This document shows positions 17,242 through 25,178 of a stretch of 58,628 nt of DNA, in pieces. Position 1 is the first letter of the stretch. Each line of letters starts with the position of its first letter. The position numbers and the translations under genes were made by a program. Under the pieces are notes generated by a model. The model had not been told where the DNA came from. It did no database searches and saw nothing but the letters and a program-made list of their open reading frames with translations. This DNA comes from an uncultured Prevotella sp. (GTDB lineage: Bacteria > Bacteroidota > Bacteroidia > Bacteroidales > Bacteroidaceae), in NCBI GenBank assembly GCA_937889855.1, contig CALBYK010000028.1, positions 1-58,628 of the forward strand, given 5' to 3'.

Positions 17242-19944
17242 ATGGCTCAGAAAAAGAATGATGACGGCCTCACGCCGATGATGCGTCAGTTTTATAATTT
17301 CAAGCACGAGCATCCCGACGCGCTGCTGCTCTTCCGCTGCGGCGACTTCTACGAGACCTACGCCGACGACGCCGTAGAGGCGTCGAAGATTCTCGGCATC
17401 ACGCTCACGCGACGCTCCAACGGCAAGAACCCCAGCGGGGCTGCCACCGAGATGGCAGGATTTCCGCACCATGCTCTCGACACATATCTTCCCAAACTCA
17501 TACGTGCCGGCAAGCGCGTCGCCATATGCGACCAGCTTGAGGACCCCAAGCTCACCAAGACCCTCGTCAAGCGCGGCATCACCGAACTTGTCACGCCGGG
17601 CGTGGCGATGAGCGACAACGTGCTTAACTACAAGGAGAACAATTTCCTCGCCGCTGTCTACATGACAAAGGTGCAGTGTGGCGTGGCTTTCCTTGATATA
17701 TCGACAGGCGAGTTCCTCACAGGTGAGGGCACGTTCGACTACATAGAGAAGCTGCTCGCCTCGTTCCAGCCAAAGGAGGTGCTGCACGACAGGCAGATGA
17801 AACAGGAGTTTGAGGCGCGTTTCGGCAACAAGTGGTGCACGTTTCAGCTCGACGACTGGATGCTCACAGAGCAGAGCTCGCGCCAGAAGCTGCTGCAGCA
17901 CTTCGGCACGAAGTCGCTGAAGGGTTTCGGCGTGGAGCACCTCAAGCTCGGCGTCGTGGCTGCAGGAGCCATATTGCAGTATCTCGAGATGACGCAGCAC
18001 ACTCATCTTGGACACATCACGTCGCTGCGCCGCATCGAGGAGGACCGCTATGTCAGGCTTGACAAGTTCACCATACGCTCCTTGGAGCTGTTGCAGTCGA
18101 TGCAGGACGACGGCGTGTCGCTGCTCGACGTCATCGACCGCACCACGACGCCGATGGGCGCGCGCCTGCTCAAGCGCTGGACGGTGTTCCCGCTGATGGA
18201 CGTGGCTTCGATAAACAAGCGCCTCGACGTGGTGGACACGTTCTTCCGCAAGCCCGACTTCCGCCAGACCATCGACGACAACCTCCACCGCATAGGCGAC
18301 ATGGAGCGCATCATCTCCAAGGTGGCAGTGGGGCGCGTGTCGCCTCGCGAGGTGGTGCAGCTCAAGCTTGCGCTGCAGGCCATTATGCCCACAAAGACCG
18401 CCTGTCTATATTCTGACAATGAGGAGATACGCTCGATAGGGGAGAGGCTGAGCCTCTGCGAGTCGCTGCGCGACCGCATTGAGCGCGAGATACAGCCCGA
18501 CCCACCGCAGCTTGTCAACAAGGGCGACGTGATAGCCGCCGGATTCTCACAGGAACTGGACGAGCTGCGCTCCATCTCGCGCGGCGGCAGGGACTATCTG
18601 TTGAAGATACAGGATGAGGAAGCCGAGCGGACAGGCATACAGAGCCTTAAGGTGGGATATAACAATGTTTTCGGATATTATCTTGAGGTGCGCAACACAT
18701 ACAAGGAACAGGTGCCACAGGAATGGATACGCAAGCAGACGCTTGCCAACGCCGAGCGCTACATCACACAGGAGCTGAAGGAGTATGAGGAGAAGATAAT
18801 GGGGGCTGACGAGAAGATACTCTCGCTCGAGACACGCCTCTTCATGGAGCTTGTCACCGACATGCAGGAGTTCATCCCCCAGATACAGATCAACGCCAAC
18901 ATCATAGCCCGCCTCGACTGTATGCTCTCCTTCGCCAAGGCTGCCGAGGAGCACCGCTATGTGCGCCCCGTGGTGAGCGACGACAACGTGCTCGAGATAA
19001 AGGCGGGCCGCCATCCCGTCATAGAGACGCAGTTGCCCGTGGGCGAGGAGTATGTGCCCAACGACATAGAGCTCGACTGTGAGCAGCAGCAGATAATGAT
19101 AATAACAGGTCCGAACATGGCGGGCAAGTCGGCTCTCTTGCGTCAGACCGCCCTCATCACGCTCATGGCGCAGATGGGATGCTTCGTGCCTGCCGACTCG
19201 GCTCATGTTGGACTGGTGGACAAGATATTCACCCGTGTGGGCGCGTCGGACAATATCTCGCTTGGCGAGTCTACATTCATGGTGGAGATGACCGAGGCTT
19301 CCGACATCCTAAACAACGTGACGCCCCGCTCCCTCGTGCTCTTCGACGAGCTTGGGCGCGGCACCAGCACCTACGACGGCATCTCCATAGCATGGGCCAT
19401 CGTGGAGTATCTGCACGAGCACCGTGGGGCGCAGGCACGCACTCTCTTTGCCACCCACTACCATGAGCTCAACGAGATGGAGAAGAATTTTTCCAGGATA
19501 AAGAACTACAACGTCAGCGTGAAGGAACTAAACGGCAAGGTGATATTCCTGCGCAAGCTGATGCGCGGCGGCTCTGAGCATTCGTTTGGTATACATGTGG
19601 CGGAGATTGCCGGCATGCCCAAGTCGATTGTCAAGCGCGCCAACGCCATACTCAAGCAACTTGAGGCCGACAACGCCAGCGTGGGCGTGGAGCAGGGTGG
19701 GGGAGAGACGACGGCTGAGAGTAAATCTTCTTCCAAAAGGAAAAAGACAAGCAACTTGTCTACTCGCCAACTTGTCCACTCTTCAACTGACGCAGGCATG
19801 CAATTGTCGTTCTTCCAGCTCGACGATCCCGTGCTCTGCCAGATACGCGACGAGATTCTCGGGCTTGACATCAACAATCTCACGCCTATGGAGGCTCTGA
19901 ACAAGCTCTTCGAGATAAAGAAGATAGTCACGGGCCGGTCGTAG
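17242..19944 (+). CDS. mutS: DNA mismatch repair protein MutS
   Basis: MutS recognises base mismatches and recruits MutL. The N-terminal mismatch-binding domain has the Phe-X-Glu wedge in CGDFYETY (near residue 35). Core, lever and clamp domains follow, then the ATPase with Walker A GPNMAGKSALLRQ (near 622), Walker B LVLFDELGRGTS and the THYHELNEM loop. At 900 residues it is somewhat longer than usual. Extra length sits in the linker near residues 815-855, a low-complexity stretch (SKSSSKRKKTSNLSTRQLVH) encoded by repeated words seen again near 54.75 kb. Confidence 0.97.
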   Translation: MAQKKNDDGLTPMMRQFYNFKHEHPDALLLFRCGDFYETYADDAVEASKILGITLTRRSNGKNPSGAATEMAGFPHHALDTYLPKLIRAGKRVAICDQLEDPKLTKTLVKRGITELVTPGVAMSDNVLNYKENNFLAAVYMTKVQCGVAFLDISTGEFLTGEGTFDYIEKLLASFQPKEVLHDRQMKQEFEARFGNKWCTFQLDDWMLTEQSSRQKLLQHFGTKSLKGFGVEHLKLGVVAAGAILQYLEMTQHTHLGHITSLRRIEEDRYVRLDKFTIRSLELLQSMQDDGVSLLDVIDRTTTPMGARLLKRWTVFPLMDVASINKRLDVVDTFFRKPDFRQTIDDNLHRIGDMERIISKVAVGRVSPREVVQLKLALQAIMPTKTACLYSDNEEIRSIGERLSLCESLRDRIEREIQPDPPQLVNKGDVIAAGFSQELDELRSISRGGRDYLLKIQDEEAERTGIQSLKVGYNNVFGYYLEVRNTYKEQVPQEWIRKQTLANAERYITQELKEYEEKIMGADEKILSLETRLFMELVTDMQEFIPQIQINANIIARLDCMLSFAKAAEEHRYVRPVVSDDNVLEIKAGRHPVIETQLPVGEEYVPNDIELDCEQQQIMIITGPNMAGKSALLRQTALITLMAQMGCFVPADSAHVGLVDKIFTRVGASDNISLGESTFMVEMTEASDILNNVTPRSLVLFDELGRGTSTYDGISIAWAIVEYLHEHRGAQARTLFATHYHELNEMEKNFSRIKNYNVSVKELNGKVIFLRKLMRGGSEHSFGIHVAEIAGMPKSIVKRANAILKQLEADNASVGVEQGGGETTAESKSSSKRKKTSNLSTRQLVHSSTDAGMQLSFFQLDDPVLCQIRDEILGLDINNLTPMEALNKLFEIKKIVTGRS

Positions 19945-19979
19945 AACGTACTGACAGGTGGGGTATGAAGTGTGTTATT

Positions 19980-20010
19980 ATTGTGCCGAGCGGGAGCCCG
20001 GCACCTCCTA
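19980..20010 (-). repeat. REP unit, family A (diverged copy R0)
   Basis: On the minus strand it begins TAGGAGGT, followed by stem GTGCCGGG and CTCGGCAC around a CTCC-containing loop. Compared with the copies near the RAYT gene, the 5-prime TAGGAGGT and the loop CTCC are kept while both stem arms changed together. Its TAG is the stop codon of the MalY-like gene. Confidence 0.65.
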
Positions 20011-21168
20011 TTGGAGGAGGCCTTGGGCTATGCGGCGGAGTCCTTCTTTGAGCAGTTCGCTTGGGCACGCCATGTTGATGCGTATGAAGTGCTCGCCCTC
20101 CTTGCCGTACATGCTGCCGGCATTCACCCACACGCGGTTCTCGCGCATCAGCCTTTCCTCTATCTCCTCTGATGTCTCATCAAGCGCGGAACAGTCAACC
20201 CATGCCAGGTAGGTGCCTTCCATGCGCATGACGGGCAGGTGGGGCAGATGCTCGGCAAAGAAGCTTAGGAGCATCTCGTAGTTGGCGGTGAGATACCGGC
20301 GCAGCTCGCAGAGCCATTCGTAGCCGCCGTCGGTGTAGGCTGCCTGCAGGGCAATCACGCCGAAGGGATTGACGTCGCACACCTCGTTGATGTTGATTGC
20401 GCGGTCGATGCGCTCCCTCACCGCAGCGTCGCGGCACACGATGTTGGCAATCTGCAGTCCGGCCGTGTTGAACGCCTTCGAGGGCGAACAGCAGGTGATG
20501 GAGCCAAACGACAGCTCGTCGGGCAGAGAGCCGAAAGGCACATACCGGTTGTCGTGGAGCGTCAGTTCGCAGTGTATCTCGTCCGACACGACGCGCACGC
20601 CGTGCTTGCGGCACAGTTGGGCAACGCGCGTAAGCTCATCGCGTGTCCACACGCGTCCGCCGGGGTTGTGGGGATTGCAGAGCAGGAAAAGGCGGGCACG
20701 CTCGTGCGAGAGTTTGCGGTCGAGGTCGTCGAAGTCTATCTCGTAGCGCAGCGTCTCCTTATTATATATAAGCGAATTCGACACCATCTCGCAGCCGTTG
20801 TTGCGTATGGAGGAATAAAAACAGTTGTAGACGGGACCCTGCACAATCACCTGATCGCCAGGCAGCGTGAGAGCCTTGATGATGGCGGATATTGCCGGCA
20901 CAACACCCGAGGTGTAGATGATGTCGTCCTTGCTTATCTGCCAGCCGTGGTGCTCGGCGAACCAGCGGCACACCGCGTCATAATAGGAGTCGGGCACGAG
21001 GGTGTAGCCGAAGATGCCATGCTGCACCCGGCGCTGCAAGGCTTCTGTTATGCCGGGATAAGTCACGAAGTCCATGTCGGCCACCCAAAGGGGTATGATG
21101 TCGTCGGCAGGGGCGGAGTCCCACTTGTAGGAGTCGGTGCCGCGACGTGAAGTAGAGAGTATGCTCAT
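20008..21168 (-). CDS. MalY/PatB-type PLP C-S lyase (aminotransferase fold)
   Basis: A 386-residue fold-type I PLP enzyme. The cofactor lysine is K231 in SPSKAFNTAG, and the NPHNPGGRVW motif (165-174) and DEIHCEL (near 196) are intact. The MalY/PatB subfamily cleaves cystathionine or other C-S bonds; the ADMDF and YGY-like N-terminal motifs fit that subfamily better than plain aspartate aminotransferases. Physiological substrate is not readable. Its TAG stop codon is the first three bases of a REP-like hairpin. Confidence 0.85.
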   Translation of the reverse strand: MSILSTSRRGTDSYKWDSAPADDIIPLWVADMDFVTYPGITEALQRRVQHGIFGYTLVPDSYYDAVCRWFAEHHGWQISKDDIIYTSGVVPAISAIIKALTLPGDQVIVQGPVYNCFYSSIRNNGCEMVSNSLIYNKETLRYEIDFDDLDRKLSHERARLFLLCNPHNPGGRVWTRDELTRVAQLCRKHGVRVVSDEIHCELTLHDNRYVPFGSLPDELSFGSITCCSPSKAFNTAGLQIANIVCRDAAVRERIDRAININEVCDVNPFGVIALQAAYTDGGYEWLCELRRYLTANYEMLLSFFAEHLPHLPVMRMEGTYLAWVDCSALDETSEEIEERLMRENRVWVNAGSMYGKEGEHFIRINMACPSELLKEGLRRIAQGLLQ

Positions 21169-21206
21169 GTTTGTTTTATGTTAAGTAACTAATCAGAATT
21201 AATTTA

Positions 21207-21299
21207 ATATAAACGACAATAGAGACAATAGAGACAATAGAAGACAATGTTGTCTATTGTTGTCTCTATTGTCTCTATTGTCTCTATTGTCGTTTATAT
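21207..21299. repeat. Long inverted repeat built from a 9-nt word
   Basis: Arms 21207-21241 and 21265-21299 are perfect 35-nt reverse complements, each made of repeats of the word ACAATAGAG. The 23-nt centre contains a further GACAATGTTGTC palindrome. It lies between two divergent genes and is AT-rich with no T-run terminator. The rest of 21169-21527 shows only the -7 box at 21468. Confidence 0.9.
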
Positions 21300-21467
21300 A
21301 TTTCATTTGATTTATAAATATATTTTTGAACATTTACTTATATTGAAAAGTTTTAATACATTATAATAACGCGGCAACAATTGTTTTTATTATATGAGAT
21401 ACGGTCGGAAGGGCCATGCTCCCGTTATTTTAACATAATAAAGTTCTCCTACTACATCCATTTTATG

Positions 21468-21475
21468 TAACTTTG
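21468..21475 (+). promoter_or_regulatory. -7 box for the surface protein at 21528
   Basis: TAACTTTG lies 52 nt before the ATG and fits TAnnTTTG. Confidence 0.5.
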
Positions 21476-21527
21476 CAACTATAAATAGAGAAAGGACTAA
21501 CATCTTATTATTTTTCATTCACAAATT

Positions 21528-23357
21528 ATGATTAATTATTCAAAGACAACTATTGCCCTGGGACTGTTGACAATGCTCGGCACCAATCCAGTGGCGGCAG
21601 CCGATGCCATAAGCGCAGCACGTGTTGAAACCACCGATGCTAACGACAACTTACCGAAGTTGAACGTGTCGTTTCCACAATACACCTACCGCTACACCAC
21701 TGACGATTACCAAACGTTTGTGCAGCCAACACCCGTTGGCGACACTGGCGACGAGACACCAACCATAACCACTACAAATGCCGAAATGGTGACCGTCAAC
21801 GGCAACGACATAGCATTGACGGGAAAGACAGGCATAGTAGGCATAACATACACCTACCCCGCAACCGACAGCCATGCTGAGACGACAGCCTACTACTCGG
21901 TTATTGTCACAGCAGCCGAGCCGACACTTGTAGGCACGGCAAGCGAGTGGAACAAAGTGGTAGACAGCGGCGACAACTGCGCGAACATAAAATTTACGAA
22001 CGACTTCACACTTGGTGACGACGACAAAACATTCAACATCCCCAACAGCTTCAGCGGCATCATCGACGGTGACGGACACACCATTACCTTAGATTTAAAC
22101 AAAAGTAGTGACTGTGCAGGACTTATTGCATGTTCCAACGGCGCATATATAAAGAATCTGCGTGTTGCCGGAAAGATAATAAACAATTATACTATAACCC
22201 ATATAGGAGGATTCATAGGATATACAGAATCATCGAACAGGGGACAGAACTGTGTAGAAACTGTGATAGAGAACTGTGTGTCAAGCGCAGAACTCACAAG
22301 CAATAGCGGAATTTCATATATAGGCGGATTCATCGGCACACCTCAGAACGCCTTCACCATTAGGAACTGCCAGTTCGACGGCAAGATTACAAGTGCTAAA
22401 AGCTATGGCAGATTTGTATGCTCCAACTGGGATATCAACGGTACATACTACAAAAGCACAATTAGCCGCTGTCTATCGACTGGCAACATAGAAGGCAAAG
22501 AAATGTACAACTCCAAGGGCAGCACAAACGAGATGGTATATGCCACCGACAACAAAACCGATGATCTTAGTGATGGTGCTGAAGTGTTGTCAGCCGACAA
22601 CACTGAAGTTCTTGACGGCACTTTCTGCTACAAGACACTTAACGAAGACAATGCCGACGGTCCATGGAAACAGCACATCGGCTATGAGAAGTATCCGTCT
22701 TTGTCAAGCCAATATGTTGTCAAAAAGGCAAACAACGTATATCCAAACATCTCTGTGAAAGCAAACAGCCTCTTGACAATGGCATTGCCGGTGTCTATAC
22801 CCGCCAAAAACTATCAGTCTGAAAATAAAGTGAAGATATACACTGTCGATGGTGCTGAAGACAATGTGCTGCAGCTTGTAGAGTTTACAGAGGAAACAAT
22901 TCCTGCCGGATTGCCGGTGATTCTCTACAACACGTCAAGCAGTGACATTAGTTTTTATGCACGCTTACTGAATACAGTTTACTACAACGACGAGCAGACC
23001 GACAAGCTGCTCCAGACGGTGTATTTCTCCGGCAACGACAAAAACGTGTTTTACGCCCCTGCCGGAAGCTATGTGCTTCAGAAGAAGAAAGACGACAAAT
23101 TCCCTGCATTCTATAAGGTGCAGAATGATAACCAGATTAAGGTTGCGCAGTTTAAATGCTATCTGAAGGCTCCGTCGGCAAATGTCGCACCGTGCTTCTA
23201 TCTGCCAATTGACGGCACAACCGGCATCGACTCTGTAGAGAGCGACGGCTCATTTGAAGGCGACGGCAAGATATACGACCTCAGCGGACGCCGCGTTAGC
23301 GAGATGCAGAAAGGACAGATCTACATCATCGGCGGACACAAGGTGATGGTGAAGTAA
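21528..23357 (+). CDS. Secreted surface protein with GLUG-like repeats
   Basis: 609 residues with a signal peptide (cleavage after about PVAAA). Residues 150-330 contain GLUG-like beta-helix turns (GGFIGYTESSN, GGFIGTPQNAF, IRNCQFDGKI) as in adhesin-like proteins of Bacteroidota. The C-terminus, IYDLSGRRVSEMQKGQIYII then GGHKVMVK, resembles a type IX sorting domain. Adhesion or surface binding is an inference. A 42-residue peptide gene follows after 38 nt and may be co-transcribed. Confidence 0.65.
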   Translation: MINYSKTTIALGLLTMLGTNPVAAADAISAARVETTDANDNLPKLNVSFPQYTYRYTTDDYQTFVQPTPVGDTGDETPTITTTNAEMVTVNGNDIALTGKTGIVGITYTYPATDSHAETTAYYSVIVTAAEPTLVGTASEWNKVVDSGDNCANIKFTNDFTLGDDDKTFNIPNSFSGIIDGDGHTITLDLNKSSDCAGLIACSNGAYIKNLRVAGKIINNYTITHIGGFIGYTESSNRGQNCVETVIENCVSSAELTSNSGISYIGGFIGTPQNAFTIRNCQFDGKITSAKSYGRFVCSNWDINGTYYKSTISRCLSTGNIEGKEMYNSKGSTNEMVYATDNKTDDLSDGAEVLSADNTEVLDGTFCYKTLNEDNADGPWKQHIGYEKYPSLSSQYVVKKANNVYPNISVKANSLLTMALPVSIPAKNYQSENKVKIYTVDGAEDNVLQLVEFTEETIPAGLPVILYNTSSSDISFYARLLNTVYYNDEQTDKLLQTVYFSGNDKNVFYAPAGSYVLQKKKDDKFPAFYKVQNDNQIKVAQFKCYLKAPSANVAPCFYLPIDGTTGIDSVESDGSFEGDGKIYDLSGRRVSEMQKGQIYIIGGHKVMVK

Positions 23358-23395
23358 AAAACAGAATACATTAAATATTAAAGACTGAAAAAACA

Positions 23396-23524
23396 ATGAA
23401 AAAGGAATATGTATCACCTCGTATCACGGTGATGGAAATGGAGTCGGCAGCAATATTGGCTGGTTCTGACCCACAGATATGTGTAAGCGAAGATTGGGCC
23501 GACGAAGACAGCGAAGTGCTTTAG
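23396..23524 (+). CDS. 42-residue peptide with an LAGS motif
   Basis: ATG at 23396 opens a short frame beginning MKKEYVSPRITVMEME, then AAILAGSDPQICVSEDW, ending in the acidic tail ADEDSEVL. I know similar small Bacteroidota ORFs of the form MKKxYxxP...E...LAGS from memory, but not their function. The LAGS followed by a short acidic, Cys-containing tail resembles a leader/core split in peptide precursors; no modifying enzyme is nearby. Its TAG stop is the first triplet of REP copy R1. Confidence 0.5.
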   Translation: MKKEYVSPRITVMEMESAAILAGSDPQICVSEDWADEDSEVL

Positions 23525-23605
23525 GAGGTACGGCCTCCGAGCCGTACCACGCAAGAAGATTATCTATGTTGGTTGCGTGATACGGCTCTTCAGGCTTACC
23601 TCCTA
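23522..23605. repeat. REP pair R1-R2, family A, left of the RAYT gene
   Basis: R1 (23522-23552) reads TAGGAGGTACGGC, loop CTCCGA, then GCCGTACCACGC; the stem GGTACGGC/GCCGTACC is perfect. R2 (23575-23605) is the same 31-nt unit inverted but decayed in one arm. Together they form a REP doublet (REPIN). Confidence 0.9.
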
Positions 23606-24211
23606 TTTTGTATACAAAGTATAGTTTTCAGATGGAAGACAACGCGGATTATCTATAATATAATCCCAATACCTTTCAAATTCAGCAGAATCTCTTACCA
23701 GTCTGTCAAACGTTCCTTTCTGCCATATTTTGCCTTCTGTCCCGAGAATTCTGTTTATCCTTACAGCCGTAAACCTCTTTATTTTCCCTATATCATCCAA
23801 TATCGGTGCATTTCCAATAGGTGTCAACAGTATGTGAACATGATTTGGCATAATCACAAAAGAGTGCAATAGATAATGTTTGTTGTCAAAAAACAGAATG
23901 GATTCGACAACAATATCCCTTACTTTCTTGTCAGCAAGAATACAACTGCCATATCCTGCATCAATCCATTCTTCCATTTTATCAATGACAGCCGCATTAT
24001 ATTTCTGACGTACTACTGCATCAAAAGCACCGTCACATCGCATCTTCCTCTTCAAGTCGAGCAGTTCCTCAATCTTCGATTGCGGCAGAGAGTCACCAAG
24101 ACGAAATGTGATGAATACAGTCTTGTTCTCTTGAAACCAATGAGGCATCTTGGAACCCCATATATGCACGAATTTCTTTTTGTCAAGAAACTGTATGCTG
24201 TCATGTGGCAT
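23603..24211 (-). CDS. REP-associated tyrosine transposase (RAYT, Y1/TnpA_REP family)
   Basis: 202 residues. The HUH signature is VIMPNHVHILL (His-x-His near the middle) and the likely catalytic Tyr lies in RYWDYIIDNP near the C-terminus. RAYTs are single-copy relatives of IS200/IS605 transposases that bind and cut REP hairpins bearing a GTAG or GGAG tetranucleotide. Here 31-nt REP pairs flank the gene on both sides in inverted orientation, as expected. Start ATG at 24211 (MPHDSIQFLD). All core motifs look intact, so it may be active. Its stop codon lies in REP R2. Confidence 0.9.
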   Translation of the reverse strand: MPHDSIQFLDKKKFVHIWGSKMPHWFQENKTVFITFRLGDSLPQSKIEELLDLKRKMRCDGAFDAVVRQKYNAAVIDKMEEWIDAGYGSCILADKKVRDIVVESILFFDNKHYLLHSFVIMPNHVHILLTPIGNAPILDDIGKIKRFTAVRINRILGTEGKIWQKGTFDRLVRDSAEFERYWDYIIDNPRCLPSENYTLYTK

Positions 24212-24226
24212 AATGGTGTGGTTCTT

Positions 24227-24331
24227 TAGGAGGTACGGCCTCCGAGCCGTACCACGCTGTTAATAATATTATTTATATACATTTGCCACGCTGTTGGCTT
24301 GCGTGGTACGGCTCGGAGGCCGTACCTCCTA
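24227..24331. repeat. REP pair R3-R4, family A, right of the RAYT gene
   Basis: R3 (24227-24257) is identical over 31 nt to R1. R4 (24301-24331) is its exact reverse complement. A 43-nt AT-rich spacer separates them. The TAG of R4 is the stop codon of the DUF3737 gene. Confidence 0.92.
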
Positions 24332-25171
24332 TCGTGTGACAATCTCGCAGTTGGCGGGCTGCTTGATGTTCTTGTCGAGGATAATCTCGCCGATGCTGTC
24401 GGCTACGATGCGACCCGACGACGGATTCTTTATGCTCTTGATGTGGCCGCGGATATCGGCCTGGACAGTGGAGTATTCGAAGGCGCGGTCGCACTCTGGG
24501 TCGAAGGTGCAGTTCTCGAGCACGAGGTCCTGGGCGTAGCACAGCGGCTGCTCACCCGAGATGTGGCAGTTGACGAGCTTGAGGCCGCGCGAGTGCCATC
24601 CGAGAAACTCGCCGTTGAGTTCGGAGTCGTATACCGTCACGTTGTCAACCTCCCAGAACGAGTCTTTTGTGTCGATCTTTGCGTTGTGAATCTCGATGTC
24701 GCGCGAGTACTGGAACACGTATTTGGCGTCCGACTCCAGTCCGTTAACCTTGATGTTGCGGCAGTGCATGAACGGATATGTACCCTCATGGAGCACCACG
24801 TTCTCGAGCGTCAGCCCGTCGATGCCCCAGAATGTCTCGTCGGCGTCGTTGATGGTGACGTTCTTTAGCGAGAGGTTCTTCATCTCGCGGAAGAACTTTG
24901 GGCCGTTGATCACGCAGTCCTCCATGTGCATGTCGTCCGAGTACCAGATGGCAGAGCGCGAGCCGGGCGCGAAATAGCAGTTGCGTATGTCCGAGCCCTT
25001 GACGTGCCACAGCGGGTATTTGCCCTCGAAGTAGCAGTTGCGGCAGATGATGTTGCTACATTCCTTTATGCCCGATTCACCGAAGGTGACGCGCACGTGG
25101 TCGAGCTCCACATTGTGGATTTCGAAGAGAGGACGCTCTCCTCCGAAAACCTTGTTAGATATTCTTTCCAT
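24329..25171 (-). CDS. DUF3737 family right-handed beta-helix protein
   Basis: 280 residues of short beta-helix turns with N/D ladders (ICRNCYFEGKYPLWHV, IRNCYFAPGSRSAIWYSDD, LENCTFDPECDRAFEYS). This matches DUF3737, a cytoplasmic protein family without signal peptide and of unknown function. The ATG at 25171 lies 7 nt after the MATE transporter gene, so the two are probably one transcript. The last codon and stop overlap REP R4. Confidence 0.8.
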   Translation of the reverse strand: MERISNKVFGGERPLFEIHNVELDHVRVTFGESGIKECSNIICRNCYFEGKYPLWHVKGSDIRNCYFAPGSRSAIWYSDDMHMEDCVINGPKFFREMKNLSLKNVTINDADETFWGIDGLTLENVVLHEGTYPFMHCRNIKVNGLESDAKYVFQYSRDIEIHNAKIDTKDSFWEVDNVTVYDSELNGEFLGWHSRGLKLVNCHISGEQPLCYAQDLVLENCTFDPECDRAFEYSTVQADIRGHIKSIKNPSSGRIVADSIGEIILDKNIKQPANCEIVTR

Positions 25172-25178
25172 TATTTTC

